The notes beneath the pieces are model-generated. The model was not told where the DNA came from and did not search any database. It saw only the letters and a program-made list of their open reading frames with translations. A stretch of 64,000 nucleotides of DNA from JAWLGZ01 sp041690635 (GTDB lineage Bacteria > Pseudomonadota > Gammaproteobacteria > Thiohalomonadales > Thiohalomonadaceae): contig JAWLGZ010000001.1 of the NCBI GenBank assembly GCA_041690635.1, forward strand, positions 372,001 through 436,000, in the 5' to 3' direction. Below are positions 52,678-61,200 of the stretch, in pieces (within the stretch, counting starts at the first letter, position 1; each line of letters opens with the position of its first letter). The position numbers and the translations under genes were made by a program.

Positions 52678-52805
52678 CTGGGAAATTCCTGTGGCAAATT
52701 CGGAAAAACGGGAAATGGTACGGGCTGGCCCTACCCCGTGCAACCGGCGTGGAGGCGTGAAGGGCTGGCGGTGCGGCGTGGGGAAGCGATTTAGAGGGTG
52801 TGTCG

Positions 52806-53462
52806 CTACTCTTGGCCCTTGACGCTCAACTGCGTTTCACGCCCCGGGTTTCGGGCGCCGTTCTGGCCAGGGACCACAACGCCCATGGAGATCAGCATCT
52901 TGAGGCCGTCGTCGACGCTCATCTCCAATTCGATGACCTCCTCCTTGGGCACCATCAGAAAGTAGCCGCCGGTCGGATTGGGGGTGGTCGGCACGTAGAC
53001 GTTGACCACCTCGCGGCCGGTCTTCGCCTGAACCTCGCCCGTTGCGGTACCGGTCAGGAAGGCGAGGCTCCAAGCCCCGGGACGGGGAAACTCCACCATC
53101 ACCACCTTACGAAATGACTGGCCGCTGGAAGTGAGCATGGTCTCCGCCACCTGCTTTACCCCGGTGTAGATGGAGCGAACCAGGGGGATGCGCGCCAGGA
53201 TCCCCTCCCAGAACTCCACCAGCCGCCGGCCGAACAGGTTGGCCACGGCCACGCCGGTCAGCAGTACCACGGCCAGCGAGAGCAGTATCCCCAGACCGGG
53301 GATGTGGAAGCCGAACAGCGCCTCCGGATGGAGCCCGTCCGGCAGCAGGGAGAGGGTCTGGTCCATGATGTCGACCAGCAACTTGACCACCAGCAGGGTC
53401 GCCGCGAGGGGGACCCAGATGAGCAGGCCGGCGATCAGGTACCGCCGCAGGTGCGACACCAT
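52806..53462 (-). CDS. DUF502 family membrane protein
   Basis: 218-residue protein from the ATG at 53462, which has GAGG close upstream; a GTG at 53471 is in frame. Two membrane helices (about residues 8-30 and 55-80), then VEFWEGILARIPLVRSIYTGVKQ and VVMVEFPRPGAWSLAFLTG, the DUF502 hallmark, and NVYVPTTPNPTGGYFLMVP. Function is unknown; these genes commonly lie between fmdB and aspS, as here. Confidence 0.9.
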   Translation of the reverse strand: MVSHLRRYLIAGLLIWVPLAATLLVVKLLVDIMDQTLSLLPDGLHPEALFGFHIPGLGILLSLAVVLLTGVAVANLFGRRLVEFWEGILARIPLVRSIYTGVKQVAETMLTSSGQSFRKVVMVEFPRPGAWSLAFLTGTATGEVQAKTGREVVNVYVPTTPNPTGGYFLMVPKEEVIELEMSVDDGLKMLISMGVVVPGQNGARNPGRETQLSVKGQE

Positions 53463-53486
53463 GGACCTCACAAGTAGGTTACGGGA

Positions 53487-53762
53487 TCAATCCGACGATG
53501 CGGCGGCCGGGCAGGAACCGGTGCTGCAGGCCGGCGCGCTCTCGCCCTTCTTCTCCGACTGGGCGACGTTCTTCTTGTTCCCGCTCTTGAAGTCGGTCTC
53601 GTACCAGCCGCCCCCCTTGAGGCGGAAGCCGGCCGCGGAGATCAGCTTCTTCAGTTCCGGTTTGCCGCAGGAGGGGCAATCGGTGAGCGGATCGTCACTC
53701 ATCTTCTGAATGGCCTCCATCTGGTGGCCGCAGGACCCGCATTCGTATTCGTAGATCGGCAT
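53487..53762 (-). CDS. FmdB-family zinc-ribbon protein
   Basis: 91 residues starting MPIYEYECGSCGHQMEA, with a second CxxC in DCPSCGKPELKKLISAAGF, so one zinc ribbon of the putative regulatory FmdB type. The tail is unusual: a Lys/Ser-rich linker and the extra cysteines ACSTGSCPAAA. Role unknown; conserved just upstream of the DUF502 gene and aspS. Confidence 0.9.
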   Translation of the reverse strand: MPIYEYECGSCGHQMEAIQKMSDDPLTDCPSCGKPELKKLISAAGFRLKGGGWYETDFKSGNKKNVAQSEKKGESAPACSTGSCPAAASSD

Positions 53763-53861
53763 TTTGCTTATGACCTCGCCAAAAACGGAAAACCGGCTCC
53801 CGATATGGGGGCACGGCGCCTGAACTCCAAGGTATAACGCTACGGAAGATGGCTGATTGAA

Positions 53862-54143
53862 TCAGCCTCGCTCGAGGCCGAAATGCTCCTCGTCGCCACC
53901 CCGGTTGCGGGCGATCGCCTCCCGGGCCGCCTCCACCGCATGCTCGAGGGCCACGTGCTCCTGGGCCGACAACCCGAATTTCAGGTAGTGCTCCGCCGCC
54001 TTGAGTAAATTGTCCATGTAACGCATGCGGTAATGGAGGCTGAGCAGCGCCTTGGCCACGTGGTGGGGGTCTTCCCCCTTCTCACGCATCCGGCCGGCCT
54101 CCGCCAGCGCCTCCTTGAGTTCCTCTTCCGTCGGCATGCCCAT
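53862..54143 (-). CDS. small helical protein of unknown function
   Basis: 93 residues from the ATG at 54143, seven bases after a strong GGAGG. The sequence MGMPTEEELKEALAEAGRMR and LLSLHYRMRYMDNLLKAAEHYLKFG is helical and charged. No family is recognised. It is divergent from the ABC exporter, with about 100 bases between. Confidence 0.7.
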   Translation of the reverse strand: MGMPTEEELKEALAEAGRMREKGEDPHHVAKALLSLHYRMRYMDNLLKAAEHYLKFGLSAQEHVALEHAVEAAREAIARNRGGDEEHFGLERG

Positions 54144-54243
54144 CACGTCACCTCCTAAAATTGCCCAGCCAGTATACTCCGCCCCTTTCACCGAAGGCAG
54201 CCTGATAACTTCTCTATACTGACGCCACCTGAAATACCCGCCG

Positions 54244-56067
54244 ATGATGCGCATCCACCACACCGACATGCCCACGGGCAGGCGCAACGACTGGAAGACC
54301 ATTCGCGCCCTGCTGCCCTACCTTGCCGCCTACCGCGGGCGGGCGCTGCTGGCGCTCGGTTTTCTGGTGCTGGCCAAGGTGGCCAATGTAGGGGTTCCGC
54401 TGGCGCTAAAGGGGATTGTCGATGCCCTGGAGAGCGCCGAGGCGCGGCAGCTCGCCCTGCCTATCGTGCTGCTGGCGGCCTACGGAGTGCTGCGGCTCTG
54501 CAGCTCCGCCTTCAACGAACTACGCGACGTGGTGTTCGCCCGGGTGCGCCACGGCATCATGCGCCGCATCTCCCTCAGGGTGCTGGAGCACCTGCACCGG
54601 CTGGGGTTGCGCTACCACCTGGAGTGCAAGACCGGTGCGGTCTCCCGCGACCTGGACCGGGGAACGCGCTCCGCCTCCTCGCTGCTCAACTACATGCTGT
54701 TCAACATCGTACCGACCGCGGTGGAACTGACCCTGATCGCAACCATTCTGCTCATCAACTACAGCCCCTGGTTTGCGGTCATCACCTTCGTCACCGTGGC
54801 CATCTACGCCGCCTTCACCTTTGCCATCACCGAGTGGCGGATGAAGTACCGCCACCGGATGAACGCCCTCGACTCCCAGGCCAACTCCCAGGCGGTGGAC
54901 AGCCTGCTCAACTACGAGACGGTCAAGTACTTCAACAACGAGCAGTACGAACAGCAGCGCTACGCCAGAACACTCGGCGATTGGGAGGACGTGGCGGTCA
55001 AGACCCAGACCTCCATGTCGAGTCTCAACGTCGGCCAGGGCGGCATTATCGCCATTGGCGTCACCCTCATCATGATCCTGGCCGCCAACGGCGTGGCCAC
55101 CGGCACCATGACCCTGGGCGATCTGGTGCTGGTCAACGCTTTCATGCTGCAGATGTTCATCCCGCTCGGCTTCCTGGGCGTGGTCTACGGCCAGCTCAAG
55201 CACGCCCTGTGGGACATGCATCACATGTTTCACCTGCTCGACACCGCCCCGGACGTGACCGACGCACCGGAAGCCCGGCCGCTCGAGGTCGCCACGGGCG
55301 AGATCCGGTTCGAGGGGGTCGACTTCGCCTACCAGCCGGAGCGTCCCATCCTGCAGGGGGTGGAGTTCACCATACCGCCGGGCAAGAAGGTGGCGGTGGT
55401 GGGCCACAGCGGGGCGGGCAAGTCCACCCTCTCGCGGCTGCTGTTCCGGTTCTACGACGTGACCGGCGGGCGGATCCTGATCGACGGCCAGGATATCCGC
55501 GCGGTGACCCAGGCCAGTCTGCGCGACGCCGTCGGCATGGTCCCGCAGGACACGGTGCTGTTCAACGAGACCATCTACTACAACATCGCCTACGGCCGGC
55601 CAAATGCCACCCGTGAGGAGGTGGTGGAGGCGGCCCGCATCGCCCACCTGCACGGGTTCATCGCCGCCCTGCCGCAGGGGTACGACACCATCGTCGGGGA
55701 GCGCGGGCTCAAACTCTCCGGGGGCGAAAAGCAGCGGGTGGCCATCGCCCGCACCGTGTTGAAGAACCCGCCCATCCTCATCTTCGACGAGGCCACCTCC
55801 TCCCTCGACTCCGCTTCCGAGAAGGCGATCCTGGAGGCGCTGGCGCAGGTGGCCGCCGACCACACCACCCTGGTGATCGCCCATCGCCTCTCCACCATCA
55901 TCGATGCCGACCAGATCCTGGTGATGGAGGCCGGCCACATCGTCGAGCGCGGCACCCACCGCGAACTGCTCGACCGCGACGGGTTGTACGCACGCATGTG
56001 GGCGCTGCAGCAGCAGGAGCAGACCGAGGGGGAGCGGGCGCGGTTACAGGTAGCAAGTGGCAAGTAG
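54244..56067 (+). CDS. Atm1-type ABC exporter (HMT1/ABCB7-like)
   Basis: A 607-residue half-transporter. Membrane domain (six helices, residues 20-325) with NYETVKYFNNEQYEQQRY typical of the Atm1/HMT1 group; nucleotide-binding domain with GHSGAGKSTLSRLLFRFYD (Walker A), KLSGGEKQRVAIART (signature) and PILIFDEATSSLDS (Walker B). Relatives export glutathione-linked sulfur or metal-thiol compounds, which would suit a sulfur oxidiser (inference). The last ten residues (ARLQVASGK) are encoded by the start of a 7-mer repeat array, which also supplies the stop codon. Confidence 0.92.
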   Translation: MMRIHHTDMPTGRRNDWKTIRALLPYLAAYRGRALLALGFLVLAKVANVGVPLALKGIVDALESAEARQLALPIVLLAAYGVLRLCSSAFNELRDVVFARVRHGIMRRISLRVLEHLHRLGLRYHLECKTGAVSRDLDRGTRSASSLLNYMLFNIVPTAVELTLIATILLINYSPWFAVITFVTVAIYAAFTFAITEWRMKYRHRMNALDSQANSQAVDSLLNYETVKYFNNEQYEQQRYARTLGDWEDVAVKTQTSMSSLNVGQGGIIAIGVTLIMILAANGVATGTMTLGDLVLVNAFMLQMFIPLGFLGVVYGQLKHALWDMHHMFHLLDTAPDVTDAPEARPLEVATGEIRFEGVDFAYQPERPILQGVEFTIPPGKKVAVVGHSGAGKSTLSRLLFRFYDVTGGRILIDGQDIRAVTQASLRDAVGMVPQDTVLFNETIYYNIAYGRPNATREEVVEAARIAHLHGFIAALPQGYDTIVGERGLKLSGGEKQRVAIARTVLKNPPILIFDEATSSLDSASEKAILEALAQVAADHTTLVIAHRLSTIIDADQILVMEAGHIVERGTHRELLDRDGLYARMWALQQQEQTEGERARLQVASGK

Positions 56068-56122
56068 CAGCCTGGTTGCCACTTGGGACTTGCCACTTGA
56101 GACTTGCCCCTTGTAACTTCGC
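56045..56122. repeat. 7-bp degenerate tandem repeat, fold-back type (ABC exporter-phosphorylase spacer)
   Basis: 7-base phase AGCAAGT GGCAAGT AGC then, after TGGTTGC, the inverted CACTTGG GACTTGC, CACTTGA GACTTGC, CCCTTGT. It begins inside the ABC exporter ORF and ends just before the phosphorylase start. Confidence 0.87.
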
Positions 56123-56125
56123 ACC

Positions 56126-57685
56126 ATGACTACCACCGCCCCCCCCGAAGTCCGCACCGACACCCTCGCCCTGCGCCGGGTCGCCATCGACACCTACCGG
56201 GAAAACGTCGCCTACATGCACCGCGACTGCGAACTCTACCGGGCGGAGGGGTTCCAGGCGCTGACCAAGGTGGAGATCCGGGCCAACGGCAACGGCATCA
56301 ACGCCGTGCTCAATATCGTCGACGACCCGAACATCGTCGGCCCCGGCGAGTTGGGGCTCTCCGAGCAGGCCTTCGCCCAGTTCGGACAGGCGGCAGGGGC
56401 GGCGGTGCTGGTGGCGCAGGCGGAGCTGCCCGCCTCGATGGATTCGGTGCGGCGCAAGATCGGCGGCGAGCGGCTGACCCTTGAGGACTACCGCGCCATC
56501 ACCGCCGACATCACCGCCAACCGCTACTCGAAGATGGAGATGGCCGCCTTCCTGGTCGCCTCCGGCCAGAACGGCCTCGATCGGGAGGAGATCCTCTCCC
56601 TGACCCGCGCCATGGCCGAATCGGGGGATCGGCTCGACTGGCACGAACCGCTGGTGGCGGACAAGCACTGCATCGGCGGTATTCCGGGCAACCGCACCTC
56701 CATGCTCATCGTCCCCATCGTCACCGCCCATGGCATGGTGATGCCCAAGACCTCCAGCCGTGCCATCACCTCCCCGGCCGGCACCGCCGACACCATGGAG
56801 GTGCTGGCGCGGGTCGATCTCGATCCGGGCGCTCTCCACGACCTGGTGCGCGAACAGCGCGGCTTCCTCGCCTGGGGCGGCACCGCCCGGCTCGCCCCCG
56901 CCGATGACATCCTCATCTCGGTGGAGCGGCCGCTCGGCATCGACTCCCAGGGGCAGATGATCGCCTCCATCCTCTCCAAGAAGATCGCCGCCGGCTCCAC
57001 CCACCTGCTGATCGACATCCCGGTGGGACCCACCGCCAAGGTGCGCCACATGCGCGAGGCGCTGCAGCTACGCAAGCTGTTCGAATACGTCGGCGACCGC
57101 ATGGGGATCCACCTGGAGGTGATCATTACCGACGGCGCCCAGCCGGTGGGAAGGGGCATTGGGGCGGTGCTGGAGGCGCGCGACGCCATGCAGATCCTGC
57201 GCAACGACCCCGAGGCACCGGCCGACCTGCGCCAGAAGGCGCTGCGCCTCGCCGGCCGCGTGCTGGAGTTCGACCCCGACGTACGCGGCGGCTATGGTTA
57301 CGCCATCGCCCGTGACATCCTCGAGTCCGGCCGGGCGCTGGAGAAGATGGAAGCGATCATCGAGGCGCAGGGACGCCAGAACAAACCGCTCGAGCTGGGT
57401 GCACTCAGCTTCGAGGTGTGCGCCGATGGAGAGGGCGTGGTGACCGCTATCGACAATTTTGTGCTGGCAAAGACGGCGCGGCTGGCCGGAGCACCGATGG
57501 ACAAGGGGGCCGGCGTCGACCTGTTGAAAAAACTGGGCGAGCCGGTAAAGGAGGGCGAAGTGCTCTACCGGGTGCATGCGGAATACCGGGCGGACTTCGA
57601 TTTCGCCCACAACTTTACCGCCCGTAACTCCGGCTACTCCATCGGCGCCCCGGACGAGATCACCAGGACCTACATGGAGTTCTGA
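56126..57685 (+). CDS. AMP phosphorylase / thymidine phosphorylase family protein
   Basis: 519 residues, longer than DeoA (about 440) because of an N-terminal extension, as in archaeal AMP phosphorylases and the TIGR02645 group. Signature region DKHCIGGIPGNRTSMLIVPI and KTSSRAITSPAGTADTMEVL (about residues 180-230). The enzyme splits nucleoside monophosphates (or nucleosides) with phosphate; AMP phosphorylase yields adenine and ribose 1,5-bisphosphate. Three bases separate it from a PRPP-synthetase paralog, suggesting a shared ribose-phosphate salvage route. I cannot decide the substrate from sequence. Confidence 0.85.
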   Translation: MTTTAPPEVRTDTLALRRVAIDTYRENVAYMHRDCELYRAEGFQALTKVEIRANGNGINAVLNIVDDPNIVGPGELGLSEQAFAQFGQAAGAAVLVAQAELPASMDSVRRKIGGERLTLEDYRAITADITANRYSKMEMAAFLVASGQNGLDREEILSLTRAMAESGDRLDWHEPLVADKHCIGGIPGNRTSMLIVPIVTAHGMVMPKTSSRAITSPAGTADTMEVLARVDLDPGALHDLVREQRGFLAWGGTARLAPADDILISVERPLGIDSQGQMIASILSKKIAAGSTHLLIDIPVGPTAKVRHMREALQLRKLFEYVGDRMGIHLEVIITDGAQPVGRGIGAVLEARDAMQILRNDPEAPADLRQKALRLAGRVLEFDPDVRGGYGYAIARDILESGRALEKMEAIIEAQGRQNKPLELGALSFEVCADGEGVVTAIDNFVLAKTARLAGAPMDKGAGVDLLKKLGEPVKEGEVLYRVHAEYRADFDFAHNFTARNSGYSIGAPDEITRTYMEF

Positions 57686-57688
57686 TTC

Positions 57689-58600
57689 GTGCTGGTACTT
57701 GGTTTTGCCGATTACCGACCCCAGGGGCAGGCACTTGCCGATGCCCTGGCGGTACCGTACCGGGAGGTGGATATCCACCGTTTTCCGGACGGAGAGAGCC
57801 GGGTGGTGGTGCCGTGCGACCTGCCGGAGCGGGTGCTCGTCTGCCGCGCTCTCGACCACCCCAACCACAAGCTGGTCGAGCTGATGTTCACTGCGGTGAC
57901 CGCCCGCGAACAGGGTGCGCATCACCTCACCCTGGTGGCCCCCTATCTCTGCTATATGCGCCAGGACATCGCCTTCACTCCGGGGGAAGCGGTCAGTCAG
58001 CGGGTGGTGGGGCGCCACCTTGCCGATCTTTTCGACGCCGTGCTCACGGTCGACCCCCACCTGCACCGCATTGCGGCACTCTCGGAGGTGATGCCGGATA
58101 TCCATACGGAAGCGCTCTCCTGTGCCCCGGCCATGGTGGAGTACCTCCGTTCGCATGGCGGCGACCCGCTGCTTCTCGGACCCGACAGCGAATCGCAACA
58201 GTGGGTCCGCGCCATCGCCGAGCCGGCCGGGCTCGACTACGGGGTGGCAGTCAAGGAGCGGTTCGGTGACCGCCAGGTGGAGACCCGGCTGCCGGATCGG
58301 GATTACCCGGGACGCGAGGTGATCCTGGTCGACGACATGATCAGTACCGGGGGCACCATGGCCTCGGTGGCCCGCCAGCTCGTGGCAGCGGGGACCGCCC
58401 GCGTCGAGTGCCTGGTCACCCACGCCCTGTTCGCCGACGGTGCCGAAGAACTCCTCCGTTCGGCCGGTATCGGGCGCATCGCCAGCAGCGATTCGGTGGC
58501 CCACCCGACCAATGCGGTCCCGCTGGCGGGGCTGCTGGCGGAGGCCACCCTCCGCATCTTCGACCGTGCGTCCGATCGGGTTTCCGGCGGCGCCGCGTAG
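57689..58600 (+). CDS. ribose-phosphate pyrophosphokinase paralog
   Basis: 303 residues, starting from GTG three bases after the phosphorylase stop. PRPP-synthetase features: FPDGESRVVVP, APYLCYMRQDIAFTPGE, LTVDPHLHRIAAL (the archaeal-type wording of the metal site) and the PRPP loop VILVDDMISTGGTM. It is shorter and more diverged than housekeeping Prs (about 315 residues), so it is probably a specialised paralog. The MITE-like element follows 27 bases later. Confidence 0.85.
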   Translation: MLVLGFADYRPQGQALADALAVPYREVDIHRFPDGESRVVVPCDLPERVLVCRALDHPNHKLVELMFTAVTAREQGAHHLTLVAPYLCYMRQDIAFTPGEAVSQRVVGRHLADLFDAVLTVDPHLHRIAALSEVMPDIHTEALSCAPAMVEYLRSHGGDPLLLGPDSESQQWVRAIAEPAGLDYGVAVKERFGDRQVETRLPDRDYPGREVILVDDMISTGGTMASVARQLVAAGTARVECLVTHALFADGAEELLRSAGIGRIASSDSVAHPTNAVPLAGLLAEATLRIFDRASDRVSGGAA

Positions 58601-58627
58601 GTGCGTAGTACCTTTCAAACAGGTGCC

Positions 58628-58893
58628 AGTGTACTGTTTCACTCTTGGTGGCGCTTTCAGAGCCCCCCAAAAACGCCAAGGCAAGGCGCAGTCCGCAGGC
58701 AATGGCAAGCCCTTGTCAAGGACTGCAACGCGGCATTGGCGTTTTTGGGGGGCTCCCTTCGGGCGAGCCTCTGGCCGCCCATCTGCTGCGTTGCGCTTGC
58801 TTGAAAGGGAGTGGCCATTCCTGCGCAAGCGCGTCTTGCATCTGACCGGCCAGTGACTCGCTGAAAGTGCCACCAAGAGTGAAACAGTACACT
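58628..58893 (+). mobile_element. 266-bp MITE-like element, copy 2, upstream of DUF1614 gene
   Basis: Inverted repeats AGTGTACTGTTTCACTC... (58628-58660) and ...GAGTGAAACAGTACACT (58861-58893), 33 bases, perfect complement. Inner arms GAGCCCCCCAAAAACGCCAA and complement TTGGCGTTTTTGGGGGGCTC frame a hairpin of about 100 bases. It is the reverse complement of copy 1 on the map, so both copies have the same orientation relative to the downstream gene. The next start codon begins one base after TA at its end. Confidence 0.88.
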
Positions 58894-58894
58894 A

Positions 58895-59542
58895 ATGCCT
58901 TTCAACCTGCTGCTGTTCCTGCTGCTCCTCGGCTTTCTCCTCGCCTTCGTCCAGGTCGGCCTGCTGACCATCGCGTTCGACAAGCTGGGGCTTTCGCAAA
59001 GCTCCGCCTTTCTGCTGCTGTTCAGCTCCCTCGCCGGCAGCATGATCAACCTGCCGCTGTTCCGGCTGCGCTCCCGACCGCAGCACACTGAACAACCGCT
59101 GTGGCGCATCTGGCAGTTTTCACAGTCTGAGTTCACGGGGCAGACCCTTATCGCGCTCAATGTGGGCGGCGGACTCATCCCTATCCTGTTTTCGCTCTAC
59201 CTCATTCACCACAACCCGCTCGGAGCCGGTCAGATCCTGCTCGCCACCGCCCTGGTGAGCGCAGTCTCCTTTGCCATCTCCCGCCCGGTCCCGAACATGG
59301 GCATCGGCATGCCGATTTTTATCGCACCGATTGCCGCCGCCGTGGTCGCCGTCGCCCTGGCCCCCGAGTCCCAATCGGCGCCGCTCGCCTATATCTGCGG
59401 TACCCTCGGGGTACTGATCGGCGCCGACCTGCTGCGCCTCAAGGACATCCGCAAACTGGGCGCGCCGGTCGCCTCCATCGGCGGCGCCGGCACCTTCGAC
59501 GGCATCTTTCTCACCGGCATCGTTGCCGTACTGCTGGCGTGA
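58895..59542 (+). CDS. DUF1614 family membrane protein
   Basis: 215 residues with about six hydrophobic segments, starting MPFNLLLFLLLLGFLLAFVQ. Conserved-looking parts: SLAGSMINLPLFRLRS, TLIALNVGGGLIPILFSLYL, GIGMPIFIAPIAAAVVA and the Gly-rich C-terminus VASIGGAGTFDGIFLTG, all typical of DUF1614. Function unknown. It is co-directional with the phosphorylase and PRPP genes, a neighbourhood I believe recurs in related genomes. Confidence 0.85.
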   Translation: MPFNLLLFLLLLGFLLAFVQVGLLTIAFDKLGLSQSSAFLLLFSSLAGSMINLPLFRLRSRPQHTEQPLWRIWQFSQSEFTGQTLIALNVGGGLIPILFSLYLIHHNPLGAGQILLATALVSAVSFAISRPVPNMGIGMPIFIAPIAAAVVAVALAPESQSAPLAYICGTLGVLIGADLLRLKDIRKLGAPVASIGGAGTFDGIFLTGIVAVLLA

Positions 59543-59594
59543 ATCACCTTGCCCGACGGCATAGAATCAGAGGGGGCCATAGGGAAGGAAAGAA

Positions 59595-60134
59595 ATGGAG
59601 CGAGCGATTTATGAAGAGCTGCTTCGGCTGCCGGAGAATCGCATCGGGGAGATCGTCAATGGCCGGCTTCACGCGAGCAGGTTACTGGCGCCCCGAGCAA
59701 CTCGGACAGGCAGCTCACTAAGCTTTCACCTCATCGCTCACTACGACCATCCGCAGCCAGACGGATGGTGGATCCTCAAGAAACCGGAGATCCACCTGGG
59801 CGAACACGTACTGGTCCCGGACATCGCCGGCTGGCGGCGCGAGCGGATGCCCGCCCTGCCCGAAACCGCCTGGTTCGAACTGCCCCCCGACTGGGTCTGC
59901 GAAATCCTCTCCCCCGGTACCGCCCGCATCGATCGGGTGGAGAAGCTGCCCATCTATGCCGGCGCCGGCGTCCGGCACTGCTGGCTGGTGGATCCCGATC
60001 TGCGGACCCTGGAGGCGTTCGAAAACCGCGAGGGCAAGTGGCTGCTGCTCGATGCTTTCGAGAATGACGACCGGGTCCGCATCGCCCCCTTCGAGGCCGC
60101 CGACCTGGAACTTGCCACCCTCTGGGCCGACTGA
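59595..60134 (+). CDS. Uma2 family endonuclease-like protein
   Basis: 179 residues of the Uma2/DUF820 PD-(D/E)xK fold: HVLVPDIAGWRRERMP with the metal aspartate, WVCEILSPGTARIDRVEKLPIY with Glu and Lys, and GVRHCWLVDPDLRTLEAF. GGAAGG precedes the ATG. Biological role is not established for the family; often found as scattered single genes. Confidence 0.88.
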   Translation: MERAIYEELLRLPENRIGEIVNGRLHASRLLAPRATRTGSSLSFHLIAHYDHPQPDGWWILKKPEIHLGEHVLVPDIAGWRRERMPALPETAWFELPPDWVCEILSPGTARIDRVEKLPIYAGAGVRHCWLVDPDLRTLEAFENREGKWLLLDAFENDDRVRIAPFEAADLELATLWAD

Positions 60135-60271
60135 CCTGTCCCATGGAACAGGCCATTCAACAAACCTTTAATAAAATCCCGCCGCTTAGCCTTGATTAAG
60201 GGCTGCCTTTAATAAGCCACGGCAGGGCAGTGTTTGCCTGCACAGCCGTTTCCCGCCGACAATCCGCCCCC

Positions 60272-61111
60272 ATGAAGACCATTCTGATTACCGGCTGCTC
60301 CTCGGGCATCGGATTGTGCGCGGCGGAGATGCTGGCCCGGCGGGGCTATCGCGTGTTCGCCACCGCGCGCAGGGCGGAGGACGTGGCGCGGCTGGCGGAG
60401 ACCGGACTGGAGTCGCTGCGGCTGGATCTGACCGATTCCGCGTCCATTGACGCCGCGGTGGAGGAGGTACTCTCGCGCACCGGCGGGACACTGGACGCCC
60501 TGTTCAACAACGGCGCCTACGGTCAGCCGGGGGCGGTGGAGGACCTGCGGCGCGAGGTGCTGCGGACACAGTTCGAGACCAACCTGTTCGGCACCCACGA
60601 GCTGACCTGCCGGGTGATCCCGGTGATGCGCCGGCAGGGGCACGGCCGCATCGTCCAGAACAGCTCGGTGCTGGGGCTGATCACCCTGCCGTTTCGCGGC
60701 GCCTACAACGCCAGCAAGTTCGCCCTGGAGGGATTGACCGACACCCTGCGGCTGGAGCTTCACGGCACCGGCATCCACGTCAGTCTGATCGAACCGGGCC
60801 CCATCACCAGCCGCTTCCGTGCCAATGCGATGGCCCGCTACCGGGAGCACATCGACCGGGAGGCGAGCCCGTTTCGGGAGGTCTATGAGGGCATGGAGCG
60901 GCGGCTGCAGAAGAAAGGGCCGGCGGCACCGTTCACGCTGCCGCCGGAGGCGGTGGTCAAGAAACTGATTCACGCCCTGGAGAGCCCGCGGCCGAAGGCA
61001 CGCTACTACGTCACCTTCCCCACCCACCTGTTCGCAACCCTGCGCCGACTGCTCCCCCACGCAGGCCTCGACTGGGTGCTGCGGCGGATATCTCAGGGCG
61101 AAAACCGCTAG
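60272..61111 (+). CDS. short-chain dehydrogenase/reductase (SDR family)
   Basis: 279 residues from the ATG at 60272. The Rossmann motif TGCSSGIG, FNNGAYGQPG, catalytic Ser in QNSSVLGLI and YNASK (Tyr near 153) are intact. EPGPITSRFRANAM follows. The long C-terminal extension (YYVTFPTHLFATLRRLLP) resembles oxidoreductases acting on lipids or retinol-like substrates; the substrate is not known. Confidence 0.85.
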   Translation: MKTILITGCSSGIGLCAAEMLARRGYRVFATARRAEDVARLAETGLESLRLDLTDSASIDAAVEEVLSRTGGTLDALFNNGAYGQPGAVEDLRREVLRTQFETNLFGTHELTCRVIPVMRRQGHGRIVQNSSVLGLITLPFRGAYNASKFALEGLTDTLRLELHGTGIHVSLIEPGPITSRFRANAMARYREHIDREASPFREVYEGMERRLQKKGPAAPFTLPPEAVVKKLIHALESPRPKARYYVTFPTHLFATLRRLLPHAGLDWVLRRISQGENR

Positions 61112-61200
61112 CTCGGGCTTAGAATTGAACTACTCCGCAGCGAACGGCGCAATAAGATTGCGCCCTACCGGCCCACGACCAGCAACCACAACCAGCCATC

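Noticed and set aside
57068..58876. 602-codon minus-strand open frame
   Set aside because: Antisense to the phosphorylase and PRPP-synthetase paralog, with its start in the MITE-like element.
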